From Zeus faber (taxonomy: Eukaryota; Chordata; Actinopteri; Zeiformes; Zeidae), in assembly GCA_960531495.1 (NCBI GenBank), contig OY482860.1, forward strand, positions 30,250,615 to 30,314,614: DNA of 64,000 bases, written 5' to 3'. The notes beneath the pieces are model-generated. The model did not search any database and had not been told where the DNA came from. It was given only the letters and a program-made list of their open reading frames with translations. Position 1 is the stretch's first letter. Each line of letters opens with the position of its first letter. This document shows, one piece after another, positions 43,669 to 54,232 of this stretch. The position numbers and the translations under genes were made by a program.

Positions 43669-44204
43669 ATCATTAGTCATGGGGGGGGCATGGAAGATGA
43701 AGTGATGAAATTATAAAATCTCAATAGAAGCCACAACAGCAAAATGCCAAATCAGACCTCATTTCTGCCTTTCTCCATTTTTCTCATGGTTTTGCATTTT
43801 TAAAGTATTAATGTCTCTGCCTCACAGTGGACAACGTTATAATTCATGAATACGTGGATGGTTTTCATCTCTAGTGAAATATGGTTTCATGCCACGTCCC
43901 ATGTTGACTGGGTTGTGATATTTGGACCAGCCAATCACAGCCAGCGTTAGAATCTCTTGGTACCACGGAAGTAGACGCTGAGCTCCATCATCCTCTTCCT
44001 CCGGGGTCCAGGAATGCAAACACGCCCTGTCCCCCGGGAAGGAAGGTTCCAATGAGGTGAAGCGAATGTTAATCCCCTAAAAACCTACAATGGTAAAATG
44101 TTTAGGCTGAAAATACAGAGCCCGTCCACTCCACATTAGACTACATTACTGAACTAAATTCCTCTCTTCAGGCGTCCTAGCACCTGGAATGCTAAACCTG
44201 ACCT

Positions 44205-44345
44205 GGTAGCCGTTTGTCTCTGCGGCTCCATGGCGGCAGCTTCCCCCTGGAGGGCGGCCGCTATGAATAATGCGACAGGCCCCATGCATTAATGGAACAG
44301 CACGGAGCCTGAAGGTGCTGTGATGGTTGCAGCCTCCGTGGGGCT
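44205..44345. promoter_or_regulatory. Possible conserved non-coding element (weak)
   Basis: A GC-balanced block holding GAATAATGCGACAGGCCCCA and CATGCATTAATGG (homeodomain-type ATTA core), with no coding signal or repeat similarity. Function is inferred from appearance only; cross-species conservation would be needed. Confidence 0.15.
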
Positions 44346-45416
44346 GTCAGTAAACATGTGCCCCATGCAGCGTGGGGACTGGCACCGGGAGCCCGAACAC
44401 CTCACCCGGCATCCAGGGAAATTATGGATGAGTGTTCCCCTGACCCCGTAGCAGCGTGTTCGCTTCCGGACCGCCTCCGGCACAGAGTGAATTGTGTAAC
44501 GGTCCCAACATGAGCATTGCTTATAACACAATAGACATAAAGATGAGAAGAGATCAGACATCCACACGGGATAAATGATGGGGTTTGAGGAGGTGGAAAA
44601 AATGAAGACATACGTGGATTACCAGAAAATGTCCAAACTGCCACCACCTCAAAGTATAAACCAATGACACATTCCTGACCATATCGTTAAGAATTACACA
44701 ATAAGAAAGTGAAAACAGCTGATGTCTGACAGATAAGATTTGCCAAGACGACATTCGCCTGATCTAGTGATGAGACACTGCAAAAGTCGTTTGAAGTTCA
44801 ACTCAGTTTAGTTTTGTTAACTTCATGTAAAGTAATGATCTTCATTAAAGCATCTCAGGTAACGTACAAATGATGGTTCTGTAGAAAAAAAAAGGCCAAT
44901 TTGCTCTTCAGAGAGAAATGCAGGAAGTCATTCATTTTCAACAGAGGACTCAGACACTGATGTCTCCTACATGCCCAAAGATGAATAGTTTCCCTGAAGA
45001 GAGAAAGCGGGTCCTGCCTGAAGTGTTCTTATTCAATGAAATGAAGATGGCTGCCAATATTTCCAGGGAAGCACAGAAGCACAGCTACCATTTCTGTTAC
45101 AAACTGAGGTGGGAATGAAGGCCTTGTTAGCACAGGTGCAGCACTGAGGTTCTAATTCTGCTTGAAGCCAGTGATGGTTTAAACTTATGAGAAGTAGAGA
45201 GACCTCAGGTGAACAGGTCACATGTAAAACTGAGTCAGGTGGAGGTGTCGGAGCAGCTTGGGAAGAGCTGACTACTCCAGTTCAATGACGAGTCGGGATG
45301 AGAGGGTGACACCAACAGGATCAGAGAACACAGGTACCATCTGGTTATAAACTGCACTCAAACCTTTTATATTTGTCTACCAATCAGGTTATTTGACATC
45401 AGTAAACATCATTATG

Positions 45417-45540
45417 GTAACCTACAGTGATCAGCCTCGGGCGCAGATCGGTCCACCATGCGCCTCCGCCATGTCGCTCCGCACCCCCATCAGGCCCCTG
45501 GTCAGCCTCCAGCCACCGACCATGCGACCACACCCCTAAC
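45417..45540 (-). mobile_element. L1-Tx1 3'UTR piece fused to RTE
   Basis: The reverse complement matches 23340-23460: GGAGGCTGACCAGGGGCC, CGACATGGCGGAGGCGCATG, GAGGCTGATCACTGTAGG. It joins the RTE copy at 45541 in the same orientation without a poly(A) tract between them. Confidence 0.85.
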
Positions 45541-46092
45541 CACATTCATTATCACCCCATCAATGTCCAGCTTCATGCTCATCACTCTGTCCCACACTGT
45601 GGTCACCTAAAAAACACTCTTGACATGTTCTTCCTTCAAGACCATTCCTACCCCGTTTCTCCTGCCATCCACTCCATGGTAGAACAGTTTGTACCTGGCT
45701 GTGATACTCCTGGCCTTACTCCCCTTCCACCTGGTCTCTTGTACACATAGTACATCTACCTTCCTTCTCTCCATCATGTCAGCCAGCTCTCTCTCTTTAC
45801 ACTTCATAGTGCCAACGTTCAAAGTTCCTACTCTCAACTCTACTCTTCTTCCCTTCTTCCTCTCCTGCTGTCTCCGGACACACCTTCCCCCTCTTCTTCT
45901 TCTTCTTCTTCTTCTTCTTCTTCTTCTTCTTCTTCTTCTTCTTTGGCCGACAGTAGCACAATTTCCGTTGGCTAACGGCACCAGTGGCAGTCGTTGTTAA
46001 CCCGCTGGCCTCCACCCATCCGGTACGGGGCCAGCATTCAGGCTTGGGACCGGCACAGATGATGCACTCGCGTGTGCACCCCTAGTGGCTTG
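45541..46092 (-). pseudogene. RTE-type LINE, leader and start of endonuclease
   Basis: On the minus strand: the leader (GGGGTGCACACGCG at about 46085), a (GAA)n tract read as VGQRRRRR, then LRVGTLNVGTMK (about 45835), DMMERRKVDVLCVQETRWKG, KLFYHGVDGRRNGVGMVLKE and HVKSVF, ending in a stop at 45607. After the stop, homology to the copy at 11691 continues to 45541. The catalytic Glu of QETRWKG is present. The element breaks off early in the endonuclease, where Tx1 sequence begins. Polymerase is absent. Confidence 0.9.
45895..45943. repeat. (CTT)n tract inside the RTE copy
   Basis: About 48 bp of CTT, homologous to the GAA tract at 11737-11805 of the other RTE copy. Confidence 0.93.
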
Positions 46093-46865
46093 AAGTATAA
46101 GGGAGTAGAATTGTTGGGTCTTGGATCCTTGACATTGCAGCAATGAAATAACAACGGAAAAGCAGCAATAGTACAAGATTCATTGAGAAATGAACAGAGA
46201 AACAGCAGGAAGTGACAGCGCTGAACCCTGCGCTGAGTTTGTGCTGATGTATTATAATTAGGAATCACAAAGTGTATGAAACAATAGGAAAATGTGAGAA
46301 GAAGGAAGACGTCCAGAGGTCAATTCAACTCTGAATGTGGATGAAGGAGCTTGGGAAGCAACACAATAAAAGTAAAATAAGTGAGAACGCTGGTGAATAC
46401 TGACCTGAATGCTGCTGCTGACCTGTCTACTCAGCACGACTGATAAATACATTTATATCCCATAATATAATTTTACCTTCTCTTCATAATAAAATGTATT
46501 TGTCCTTTTTAAAGTCTCCCTCCCTTTAAAGTCTAGAAAAAACAAGATATGAAAGCCGTTTAAGGACATTAAAGGTCACCACTTATGAAAACCTCACTGT
46601 TTCATATTTGGGATGGACCACACACTATGAAATTAGACCCAGTCAGTTCATTATGGGATGCCTTTGTCAAAAAACGTGATTCAACAAGCGTTTCAGATTT
46701 GCCTCTGCCTCCTACGTCAAGTGGGGGCTCATTTGAATAATACCTGAGTATATGATATCTATATAAATAATATTTGAGTAGCTCCACCCACGCCTTCAGA
46801 ACTACCTTTGTGAATGTGCGCCATTTTTTTCTTACCCAGCCTCCTACACGTGCCCCCAACCTCTT
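46093..46865. other. No gene recognised; possible old MITE at 46575-46815
   Basis: AAAGGTCACCACTTATGAAA and GGGGGCTCATTTGAATAATA resemble parts of fish MITEs, but ends cannot be matched. Confidence 0.3.
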
Positions 46866-48215
46866 ACATGGTAAGTATATAGTAGTATATAGTATATAGT
46901 AGTATAGTAGTAGTGCAGTATGAGAACAGTAGTATTACAGAAGTAGTACAGTAGTAGTATAGTAGTCGTGAAGTAGTAGTACATTACAAGTACAGTAGTA
47001 GCATGGTTTGTAGTATAGTAGTAGTGCAGAATGAGTACCGTAGTAGTGCAGTAGTAGTATAGTAGCAGTATAGTAGAAGTACAGTATGAGTACAGCAGTA
47101 GTATAGTGGTAGTATAGTAGTAGTGCAGTAGTAGTACAGTAGTGCAGTATTAGTATAGTAGTAGTACATTAGTCATGCAGTTGTAGTGTTGTAGTAGTAC
47201 AGTAGTAGTGCATAGTAGTATAGTAGTAGTAAAGTATGAGTACAGTAGTAGTACAGTAGTAGCATAGTAGTAGTGCAGTGGTAGAACATTAGAAGTACAG
47301 TAGTAGTACAGTAGTAGTATAGTAGTAGTGCAGTATGAGTACAGTAGTAGTACAGAAATACAATAGTAGTGCAGTAGTAGTGCAGTAGTAGTACAGTAGT
47401 GCGGTAATAGTATAATAGTAGTGCATTAGTCATGAAGTTGTAGTGTTGTAGTAGTACAGTAGTAGTGTGCAGTAGTATAGTAGTAGTGCACTAGTAGTAT
47501 AGTAGTAGTACATTAGTTGTGTAGTACAGTAGTAGTATAGTATTTACATTTCACTGCATATTATTACATATCACTGCATATATGTATGAAAGTATGTATA
47601 TGTATGTGACGAATAAACCTCTTGAATCTTGAATCTAGTATTAGTGCAGTAGTAGTAGTACAGCGGTTGTACCGTAGTAGTACATTATTCTTGCAGAAGT
47701 AGTGTAGTAGTCATGTAGTAGTAGCACAGTAGTTGTACAGTAGTAATGCAGTAGTACTACAGAAGAAGTGCAGTAGTAGTATAGTAGTAGTACAGTAGTA
47801 GTGCAGTAGTAGTGCAGTAGTAGTACAGTAGTAGTGCAGTAGTAGTACAGAAGTAGTACGGTAGTTGAGTAGTAGTTGAACAGTAGTAGTACAGAAGTAA
47901 TGCAGTAGAAATACAGTAGTAGTACAGTAGTAGTAGTACAGTAATAGTACAGTAGGAGTAAAGTAGTAGTATAGTAGTAGTTCATTAGTTATGCAGTAGT
48001 AGTATAGTAGTAGGGTCATAGTAGTACAGTAGTAGTGCCTAGTAGTATGGCAGTAGTGCAGTAGTAGTACAGTAGTAGTATAATAGTAGTGCAGTAGTAG
48101 TAGTACAGTAGTAGTGTAGTAGTAGTAGTACAGTACTAGTACAGCAGTAGTACAGTAGTGTTGTAGTAGTACAGTAGTAGTGCAGTAGTAGCAGGAGAGT
48201 AGTGGAGTAGTAGTA
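46866..48215. repeat. 1.35-kb AGT trinucleotide-based array
   Basis: Units of AGTAGTACAGTAGTAGTGC and variants repeat with mixed 12-21-bp higher periods (ACAGTAGTAGT, GCAGTAGTAGT, ATAGTAGTAGT) and few frame-breaking indels. A LINE 3' tail splits it at 47541-47637. Minus-strand tyrosine/leucine/threonine-rich open frames (up to 114 codons) result from the 3-bp period and are not genes. Confidence 0.95.
47541..47637 (+). mobile_element. LINE 3' tail inserted in the AGT array
   Basis: TATTTACATTTCACTGCATA, ATATGTATGAAAGTATG, GTATGTGACGAATAAACC and CTTGAATCTTGAATC match the 3' end of the LINE at 59860-59940. It is 5'-truncated to about 95 bp, and AGT repeats continue on both sides. Confidence 0.92.
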
Positions 48216-48314
48216 GTAGCGGTGGTAGATGGCTCTCAGATAACCTCAGAGGTCTGAACAGTTCATAGATCCAGTTTAAAGGTCCAGCACTAAAAGCCGC
48301 CTCCAGCGCAGGTG

Positions 48315-48425
48315 TTGACAGTTCCAGGGTTTAGATGGATCCAGCACACAACGCCTCCGCTTTCAGTTCCAGGGTTTAGACGGATCCGGCACTCGAGCCT
48401 CCTCTCTCAGTTCCAGGGTTTAAAC
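48315..48425. repeat. About 50-bp tandem repeat, three units
   Basis: CAGTTCCAGGGTTTAGATGG, then GATCCAGCAC and CGCCTCCGC occur three times with small changes (TTTAGACGG, TTTAAACC). The third unit is incomplete. Confidence 0.85.
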
Positions 48426-48965
48426 CTAGGGTGGGCAAACTACGGCCAGCGGGGCAAATCCGGGCCGCGGTGTTGTTTAATCTGGCCCGTGAGGCATTTA
48501 CATTAACAACAATCCTTTAATATATTAATTTGTAGTATTCATTTCACTGTTATTTTCCTGTAATACTTAATGGTAGCACAAGATGGCACGTTGCCGGGCC
48601 CTCTCTCATGTGAAGTCACTCTTCTTCACTTTACCTGATCGGCACGTATGCATCACCCATAACACAACGAGCCGACAAAAAAAACGCAAAATTGACAGAT
48701 TGATGACGATCAACGGCCGTGTGTCTGATTTGGACTTAATGGGGAAAGCTGATGATTCTTGAGCTGAAGACGCTCTCTAGCTTTGTGATCTGGCGTTGCC
48801 TGTGGATATACTGGTCAAGAATGAGCTGAACCTGAAGCTACGAGGATCAGGTTGTTTAGCGCAAGTATTCAAAGCCTCAAGGTCAAACTGACTTTGTTCT
48901 CGAAACAAACGACAAGCAAATCATTTGCTCGTTTCCCACGTGAGCAGCCAAACAAGCCCCAACGC
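48426..48965 (+). pseudogene. hAT-type element remnant with transposase fragment
   Basis: GGTGGGCAAACTACGGCC, GGGCAAATCCGGGCCG and TGGCCCGTGAGG form a well-known hAT terminus (CAGGGGTGGGCAAACT). Downstream, a frame reads IQSLKVKLTLFSKQ and SKSFARFPR (48864-48940), matching the wording of fish hAT transposases related to the GTF2IRD2/ZBED-like group. Text before it is frame-shifted, and most of the protein is missing. Confidence 0.65.
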
Positions 48966-49115
48966 GCCACACAACACAGTCACTCACTGCACCACCTGCA
49001 CTCACCGCCTGCCTTCACCTGGAGTCACTCACTGCACCGCCTGCATCTAGAGTCACTCACTGCACCGCCTGCACTCACTGCACCGTCTGCACCCGGAGTC
49101 ACTCACTGCACCTTG
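48966..49115. repeat. Minisatellite of GTCACTCACTGCACC and CGCCTGCA words
   Basis: GAGTCACTCACTGCACCGCC and CTGCACTCACTGCACC recur four to five times with variable spacing. It explains the histidine/leucine-rich open frame at 48852-49265. Confidence 0.8.
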
Positions 49116-50557
49116 TTTCCTTTTGTAGAAATCAAACGCAGCTCAGTTAGAGCTGAACATACAAGCAGAGAAAGTGACAAACTCCTGACAAACCCTTTGA
49201 GTCCGACACTACACTTGTCCCAAAGGAAAACTCTGCTATTTTTTAAAGTCATATCTTTCAATTGACACAACTGCCCCATTCCTTGGCAATTATCTGAAAG
49301 GATTCTTAAAGATGTATTTAAAAGATTGGGATGCCACCCACTCGGGGTTTCCTTTGACGAGCGCTGCCATCTTGGCTGTTCCTGCTTTTACCGCAGTGTG
49401 AGGTATCAACAAACCCTCTAATCATTTTCGACAAGGAGCGTTCAGTGAGGAGAAGTCACATTCCAGATAAATAGTCTCAAAAGGCTTTTTTACGCCCTGA
49501 AGAAATGAGACAGGGTTATGTTGACCGTTGAAATTAAATGGATGAACCACGAGTTCCTTCTCCTCCGTCCAGGGGAACTACTCTGGGTTCTGTCTGAGGC
49601 GCTGCTGCTCTGTTTGAAGCTCTGTGGTGTCGTTAAACGTCTCTTATGGCTGTTGTTTCCCCATTTGTGCTCAAATGATTCTCTTCAAGGTTTTTTCCAT
49701 TTCTTAGGAAACCATCTTCCTTGGACAGTGATATATAAACATAAAGGTATATTGCTTCAATTTGCTTCATTAAAGCAGAACGCATGCTGTGCATTTCCTC
49801 ACTTGACAGGAAAAACTTCTCTCACTGGATTAATAATTGTCTGAATGCTCTTTTCTGTTGCGATGGAAAAAGCCTTGATAATGAGAAGCTGCCGACACTT
49901 TGAGGACGACACTTTCCTCTCGAGAGGAGAAAAGATGTCGACACTGAAAATGAGTAGTGTTTTTTCAAACCTCCACCACAGGAGAAGACACAGAAAGGCT
50001 CTTAAGGAGTCTGAACTCCAGCTGCCATAACTTTCTTTATGCTGGATCTCGATATCAGGATGAAAAATACATGCTCTGCCTATTACTTGGAATATATTAC
50101 TGCATCTGTACAAAAATGACTTCAGTCACCACTATATTGAAATCCCAACCTGTTTCTTGGCTCAACTTCATTTTCTGTGACGAACAAGGAGTTTATCTGG
50201 GAACAGTGTATTGTAGTGCAGTTATTACTAGGTTATTACTAAAGATTACAGTGAGTTTTCCTCTGTTTGGAGTGTCTAGTGTTCTGTTATGATGTGTAGA
50301 TTGTGTGATTTTTAAATACAGGTTAAAGTTTGATGCCTGAGAGGAGCATTTAGAAATGTGTTGATTGTTTCGTGGGTGGTTTCCATTTCTTCCATGTTAA
50401 TTAATGAATATCTATAAAGGGATTCACTTCACACTGTGACATCACGTTCTCCACAGCGAATGATTAATGTCTTTATGTGAAATTTATTTTGCATGTGTGT
50501 GCGTGCAGAATTATTTACTAATACAAATGTCTTAAAACTAAAAAAAATTAAGGCCAC
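49116..50557. other. No gene recognised
   Basis: The first 90 bp (VEIKRSSVRAEHTS frame) might continue the hAT remnant. The rest is unique-looking, with open frames of 60-111 codons on both strands at 49518-50292 that have no known domain. Confidence 0.4.
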
Positions 50558-50688
50558 TGTGGTGTGGGGGAGGTGTTGTTTGAACAGCCACACCCGTCTT
50601 GGGTCTAGGTCAATGGGCCCGGGATCGGGTTACCTGTGCACCTGTTGCTAGACTAATTAACGAGCAACAGGTAAATAGATCTGCCACA
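50558..50688 (+). mobile_element. 5' LTR (internally deleted) of a short LTR element
   Basis: Starts TGTGGTGTGGGGGAGGTG and ends CTGCCACA. It matches the 3' LTR at 51138 through GGTCTAGGTCAATGGGCCC and the hairpin words CCTGTTGCT and AGCAACAGG, then jumps to the final CTGCCACA, so about 180 bp of the LTR is missing. A tRNA primer site follows one base later. Confidence 0.75.
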
Positions 50689-50689
50689 G

Positions 50690-50707
50690 TGGCGCCTGAA
50701 CAGGGAC
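50690..50707 (+). promoter_or_regulatory. Primer-binding site, tRNA-Lys type
   Basis: TGGCGCCTGAACAGGGAC, one base after the LTR end, differs at a single base from the tRNA-Lys3 complementary site used by lentiviruses and several LTR retrotransposons. Its position right after the LTR supports a real PBS. Confidence 0.85.
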
Positions 50708-51137
50708 TCTTCTGCACAGGGAAGGGACACAGAAGAGCTGTCCGAAGTAGCACTGGAGCCACCAGCGGGTCAACAGGCGTCCCCAGCACCTACCCGCTCC
50801 CGACTGGCAGCCGGGATGTCCAGGGTGTCCGGCGGAGGACCAGGGAAGAAGCAGCCGCAGCAACCAACTGCTTGCACCTAGCTGCTCTGCCCAGCAGCCA
50901 CCGCCGGGGGCATCCAGCAGCCCAGCAGCAAGGCCACCCCTCCAAGCAGCCCCCGCAACAGCTAAGCCCGGCTACTCCTCCACCAGCCAGCACAGCGGCC
51001 CAGCGCTCCGAAAGGGAGGCGGGGGTAGTCGGCTTCATCGCCCTGTGGGAGAGTTGCCTCTGGACCGTGCTGTTCTGGGAAAACAGGTATCCGGGGAGGG
51101 GAATATTTTTGTTTTCTTGTACATTTTGTTGGGGGTA
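50708..51137 (+). other. Internal region of the short LTR element, no gag or pol recognised
   Basis: A GC-rich 430-bp stretch with a 187-codon open frame (50599-51162) rich in Ala, Pro, Gln and Ser. No gag, protease or polymerase motif is seen. GGGGAGGGGAA at 51095 could be a polypurine tract, but it lies about 40 bp before the 3' LTR. The element looks non-autonomous, either by deletion or as a TRIM-like form. Confidence 0.6.
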
Positions 51138-51437
51138 TGTGGTGTGGGGTTGGTGTGGTTAAAGCAGCCACCTTGGATCTAGACAATTGGGCCCAGAATC
51201 AGGATGGCTGTACCCCTGTTGCTCGTTAAAGTAATCAACGAGCAGCAGGTAAAAGCCCCATCCCCCACACATACATAGGAGAGTAGCAGAGGTGTCCATC
51301 TGCTCCGGGCCTGTTCCACCTTGCCCACTCTCTCAGTAAACTGGTGTATTTTTAACCCCATCGCCTATGTCTCTGTGTCAGAGGGCCCTGGAAACGCCAC
51401 TAGGGTGGTGTGTGGCAGGCATTTCTGCCGCCGCCAC
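51138..51437 (+). mobile_element. 3' LTR of the short LTR element
   Basis: Begins TGTGGTGTGGGGTTGGTG. It contains a stem (GTTGCTCGTT pairing with AACGAGCAGC), TGTTCCACCTTGCCC, AAACTGGTGTATTTTTAACC and CCACTAGGGTGGTGTG, and ends near CTGCCGCCGCCA. It is the fullest of the three LTR copies in the window (the others are at 19007 and 50558). Confidence 0.75.
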
Positions 51438-51866
51438 TTTTGCATCGTGACATTTTCACATTCTTAAATAACACAGATTTTATTTATTTTACATGTTTCA
51501 TGTTGCAGTGTTCACATGTACACAGGTGTGCATGTGTCGGTGTACACCCAATGTCCACTTTATCAGTTCCACCAGTCACTTACTGGTTAATGTAGATCTC
51601 TCAGCGGCCAATCACGTGGCAGCAGCTCTGCAGTATCACAGCAGCAGTATGGTCCAGAGGTTCAGTTCATGTTCAGCGCAGAAATGTGAGAAAAGTGCCT
51701 GAGCATGGAATGAGGCTTGGTCCACAACTTGCATGAATCCATAGATCCATCCTGCCTGGCTCAGGCTGCCAGACGTCTCATGTTGTGGGGAATTCTTTCT
51801 TCCTTACACCTAACACCAATGCCTTTCCAAGGATGTTGATGAGCACATGCATCCCATTAAGGCCAC

Positions 51867-51957
51867 AGTCCTCACAGTCCTCACAATCCTCACAGTCTTT
51901 ACAGTCTTCACAGTCTTCACAGTCCTCACAGTCCTCACAGTCCTCACAGTCCATCCA
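51867..51957. repeat. 9-bp minisatellite ACAGTCCTC
   Basis: About ten units of CACAGTCCT/CACAGTCTT in tandem. It yields TVLTVLT-like and SQSSQSS-like frames that are not genes. Confidence 0.93.
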
Positions 51958-52222
51958 TCTTCCACTGCTACTTCCAATATAAAAAGATATATTACACCTC
52001 TGGGATGCGCTGCAGTACCATGTGGGGCTCTCATGTCAACATAAAGAAGAACATCTAAGGAAGGTTTCCATAATCTTGTTCAATCCAGGCCGCTAAAAAA
52101 TCCAGGCTGTTCTGGAAGCAGAGGGCGTTCTACCCAGAGCTTGGAAGGTGGAGCTGATACAGTGGACACTGAGGGTGTGGGTGCATGTGGGGGTGGTGTG
52201 CGGTATGTTTGGCCTGGTGCCG

Positions 52223-52330
52223 TTTCCGCAGCAGAGTCGTGTGCAGCGACAACTGGAAAAGCACATTTGGGACAAAACGCCGCTGCAAGGCATCGCAGCA
52301 ATTAGAGAGATGAACGAGCAGAGGTTTTAA
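52223..52330 (+). CDS. Doubtful exon-like frame, unidentified
   Basis: After a pyrimidine-rich TGCCGTTTCCGCAG, which could be a splice acceptor, the frame reads QSRVQRQLEKHIWDKTPLQG and then IAAIREMNEQRF before a TAA at 52328. The composition is protein-like, but I do not recognise a family, and no upstream exon is visible. It could equally be chance or part of a repeat. Confidence 0.15.
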   Translation, partial: FPQQSRVQRQLEKHIWDKTPLQGIAAIREMNEQRF

Positions 52331-53125
52331 TTAGACGCCGGGCGCACACGCCACTTCATCATCCAACGGAACCGAACCGGTTTTGCTGTGGCCGAAATGC
52401 TCCATCAGCACCACGGCCAAAGAGAGGACAGAACGAGAGGAAACAGCGGAAGGCTTGTGGTGCCTCTACTGTAAAGATGCGTAGTGTTCAGAACGTTGTA
52501 GCTGCTGCCATGGCAACAGGCGCCGTGGGAACGTTCCCCTGGGGCTCATTCTCCACAAACTGTAAGGAATGATTCTGTTGTTTAAGAGGGAGCTGGACAT
52601 GGAGACAACTGCAATACTTCTATATCTACAATACAATATTATATACATTAGAATACTCAGACATCTGATTATTGACATTCTGGATCAATGTTATTATGTC
52701 GTGACGGAAAAGCAGATACCAAATGAAATAAAAATATAGAGGGTTAAAATACTCAGCACAACTGAAGGATTTTCCTTTTCAGAGTTTTACATTAATTAAA
52801 AGGTGTGGGCTGGACGTGCTTTATATGTGTGTGTGGACTGATCTGAGTGCAGAGACATTTGAATGTCTTTACATCCATTCACTTTCACACGGTACAAACA
52901 TAACTAAACAATAGATGAATTAATTCACGTTAATTATTGAAGTTCCATATTCCTGCTGGTACTTTGTGTTCCTTTGGCATCGTCACATGAGGGAAGCATG
53001 TTGATCATTTATTAATAATAATAATCTGGAGCATAATTCCATCTTTATACATGAATGTAGTGATTTATCCTGGGAGCAGGGTGGCACGATGCTGGGCTGA
53101 CCGGAACGATGCTTTAGCAAAAGAT

Positions 53126-53130
53126 TATTA

Positions 53131-53165
<35 letters not shown>

Positions 53166-53166
53166 G
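53126..53166. repeat. (TTA)n microsatellite
   Basis: TTATTATTATT run with one TTG interruption; the minus strand reads as an asparagine run. Confidence 0.95.
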
Positions 53167-53414
53167 ATAATAATAAACATTTTGACAAATTAATTGTTTC
53201 GTATTTTTACATAGATGTGATGATTGCTGAGGGAATTGAGGGGAACAAAAAGATTATTATTTTTTTTTAATTAAATGTATTTTTAAATATATTCAAGAAT
53301 TTAAACTATAGAATTGAATCATATGAAAGTAAAAAAAATGATGGATATGATTTGTTGAATTTGTCGATAGGAAAAATGAAGTCGGTCACTGGATGTTTTT
53401 CTGTGTGTTTCCAC
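53167..53414. other. No gene recognised; AT-rich
   Basis: AT-rich text with T and A runs at about 53263 and 53331; could be intronic if the following exon-like block is real. Confidence 0.35.
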
Positions 53415-53502
53415 AGAAGTCGTGATGAAGTTCATGAAGAGAGTGTCCTTCAGTCCCTGGAGCCTCAAAGTGTCGCTGTCAGGCCGGAACCACGGTGACA
53501 CC
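53415..53502 (+). CDS. Exon-like block, unidentified
   Basis: A good splice-acceptor context (TTTTTCTGTGTGTTTCCACAG) is followed by an open, protein-like frame EVVMKFMKRVSFSPWSLKVS and then LSGRNH. A GT occurs at CCACG|GTGACACC. The preceding 250 bp are AT-rich, as introns often are. I cannot name the family. No other exon could be linked, and 70 codons stay open only because of low stop density. Host-gene exon is a guess. Confidence 0.25.
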
Positions 53503-53606
53503 ACGGTGCATGTGCCACGCGTCCTTTTACACACACACAGCGATTTAACACCACGCCCACCACACATCTGCATTTCACCATCCTGGCTTGTGCTTCCTCC
53601 GGGGAG
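53503..53606. mobile_element. Possible MITE body adjoining the TA/MITE-end array
   Basis: The first unit of the array is ATAACTTGGTTGTTAAGTGA plus GGAGTACCCGTGTA (53607-53645). The reverse complement begins like the MITE at 4080 (GTACTCCTCACTTAA). Sequence 53503-53606 would be the adjoining interior; the far end is not found. Confidence 0.35.

Positions 53607-54232
<626 letters not shown>

Larger units (their letters stand above)
42659..45416. other. No gene recognised
   Basis: About 2.7 kb without recognised elements apart from the hairpin at 43636. Open frames at 42685-42917, 44289-44754 and others overlap on both strands and have no domain I know. Confidence 0.4.
51438..53125. other. No gene recognised; includes a 9-bp minisatellite and a doubtful ORF
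   Basis: Mostly unique-looking sequence. Separate entries cover the minisatellite at 51867 and the protein-like frame at 52223. Confidence 0.4.

Noticed and set aside
44289-44567. Cysteine-rich minus-strand frame
   Set aside because: No known domain, no signal sequence followed by conserved spacing, and no splice context.
46984-48019. Tyrosine/threonine/leucine-rich minus-strand frames
   Set aside because: Consequence of the 3-bp period of the AGT array.
50599-51162. 187-codon frame as a possible gag
   Set aside because: No gag motif; starts inside the 5' LTR, composition is simply GC-rich Ala/Pro/Gln, so it was kept only as the non-coding interior of the LTR element.
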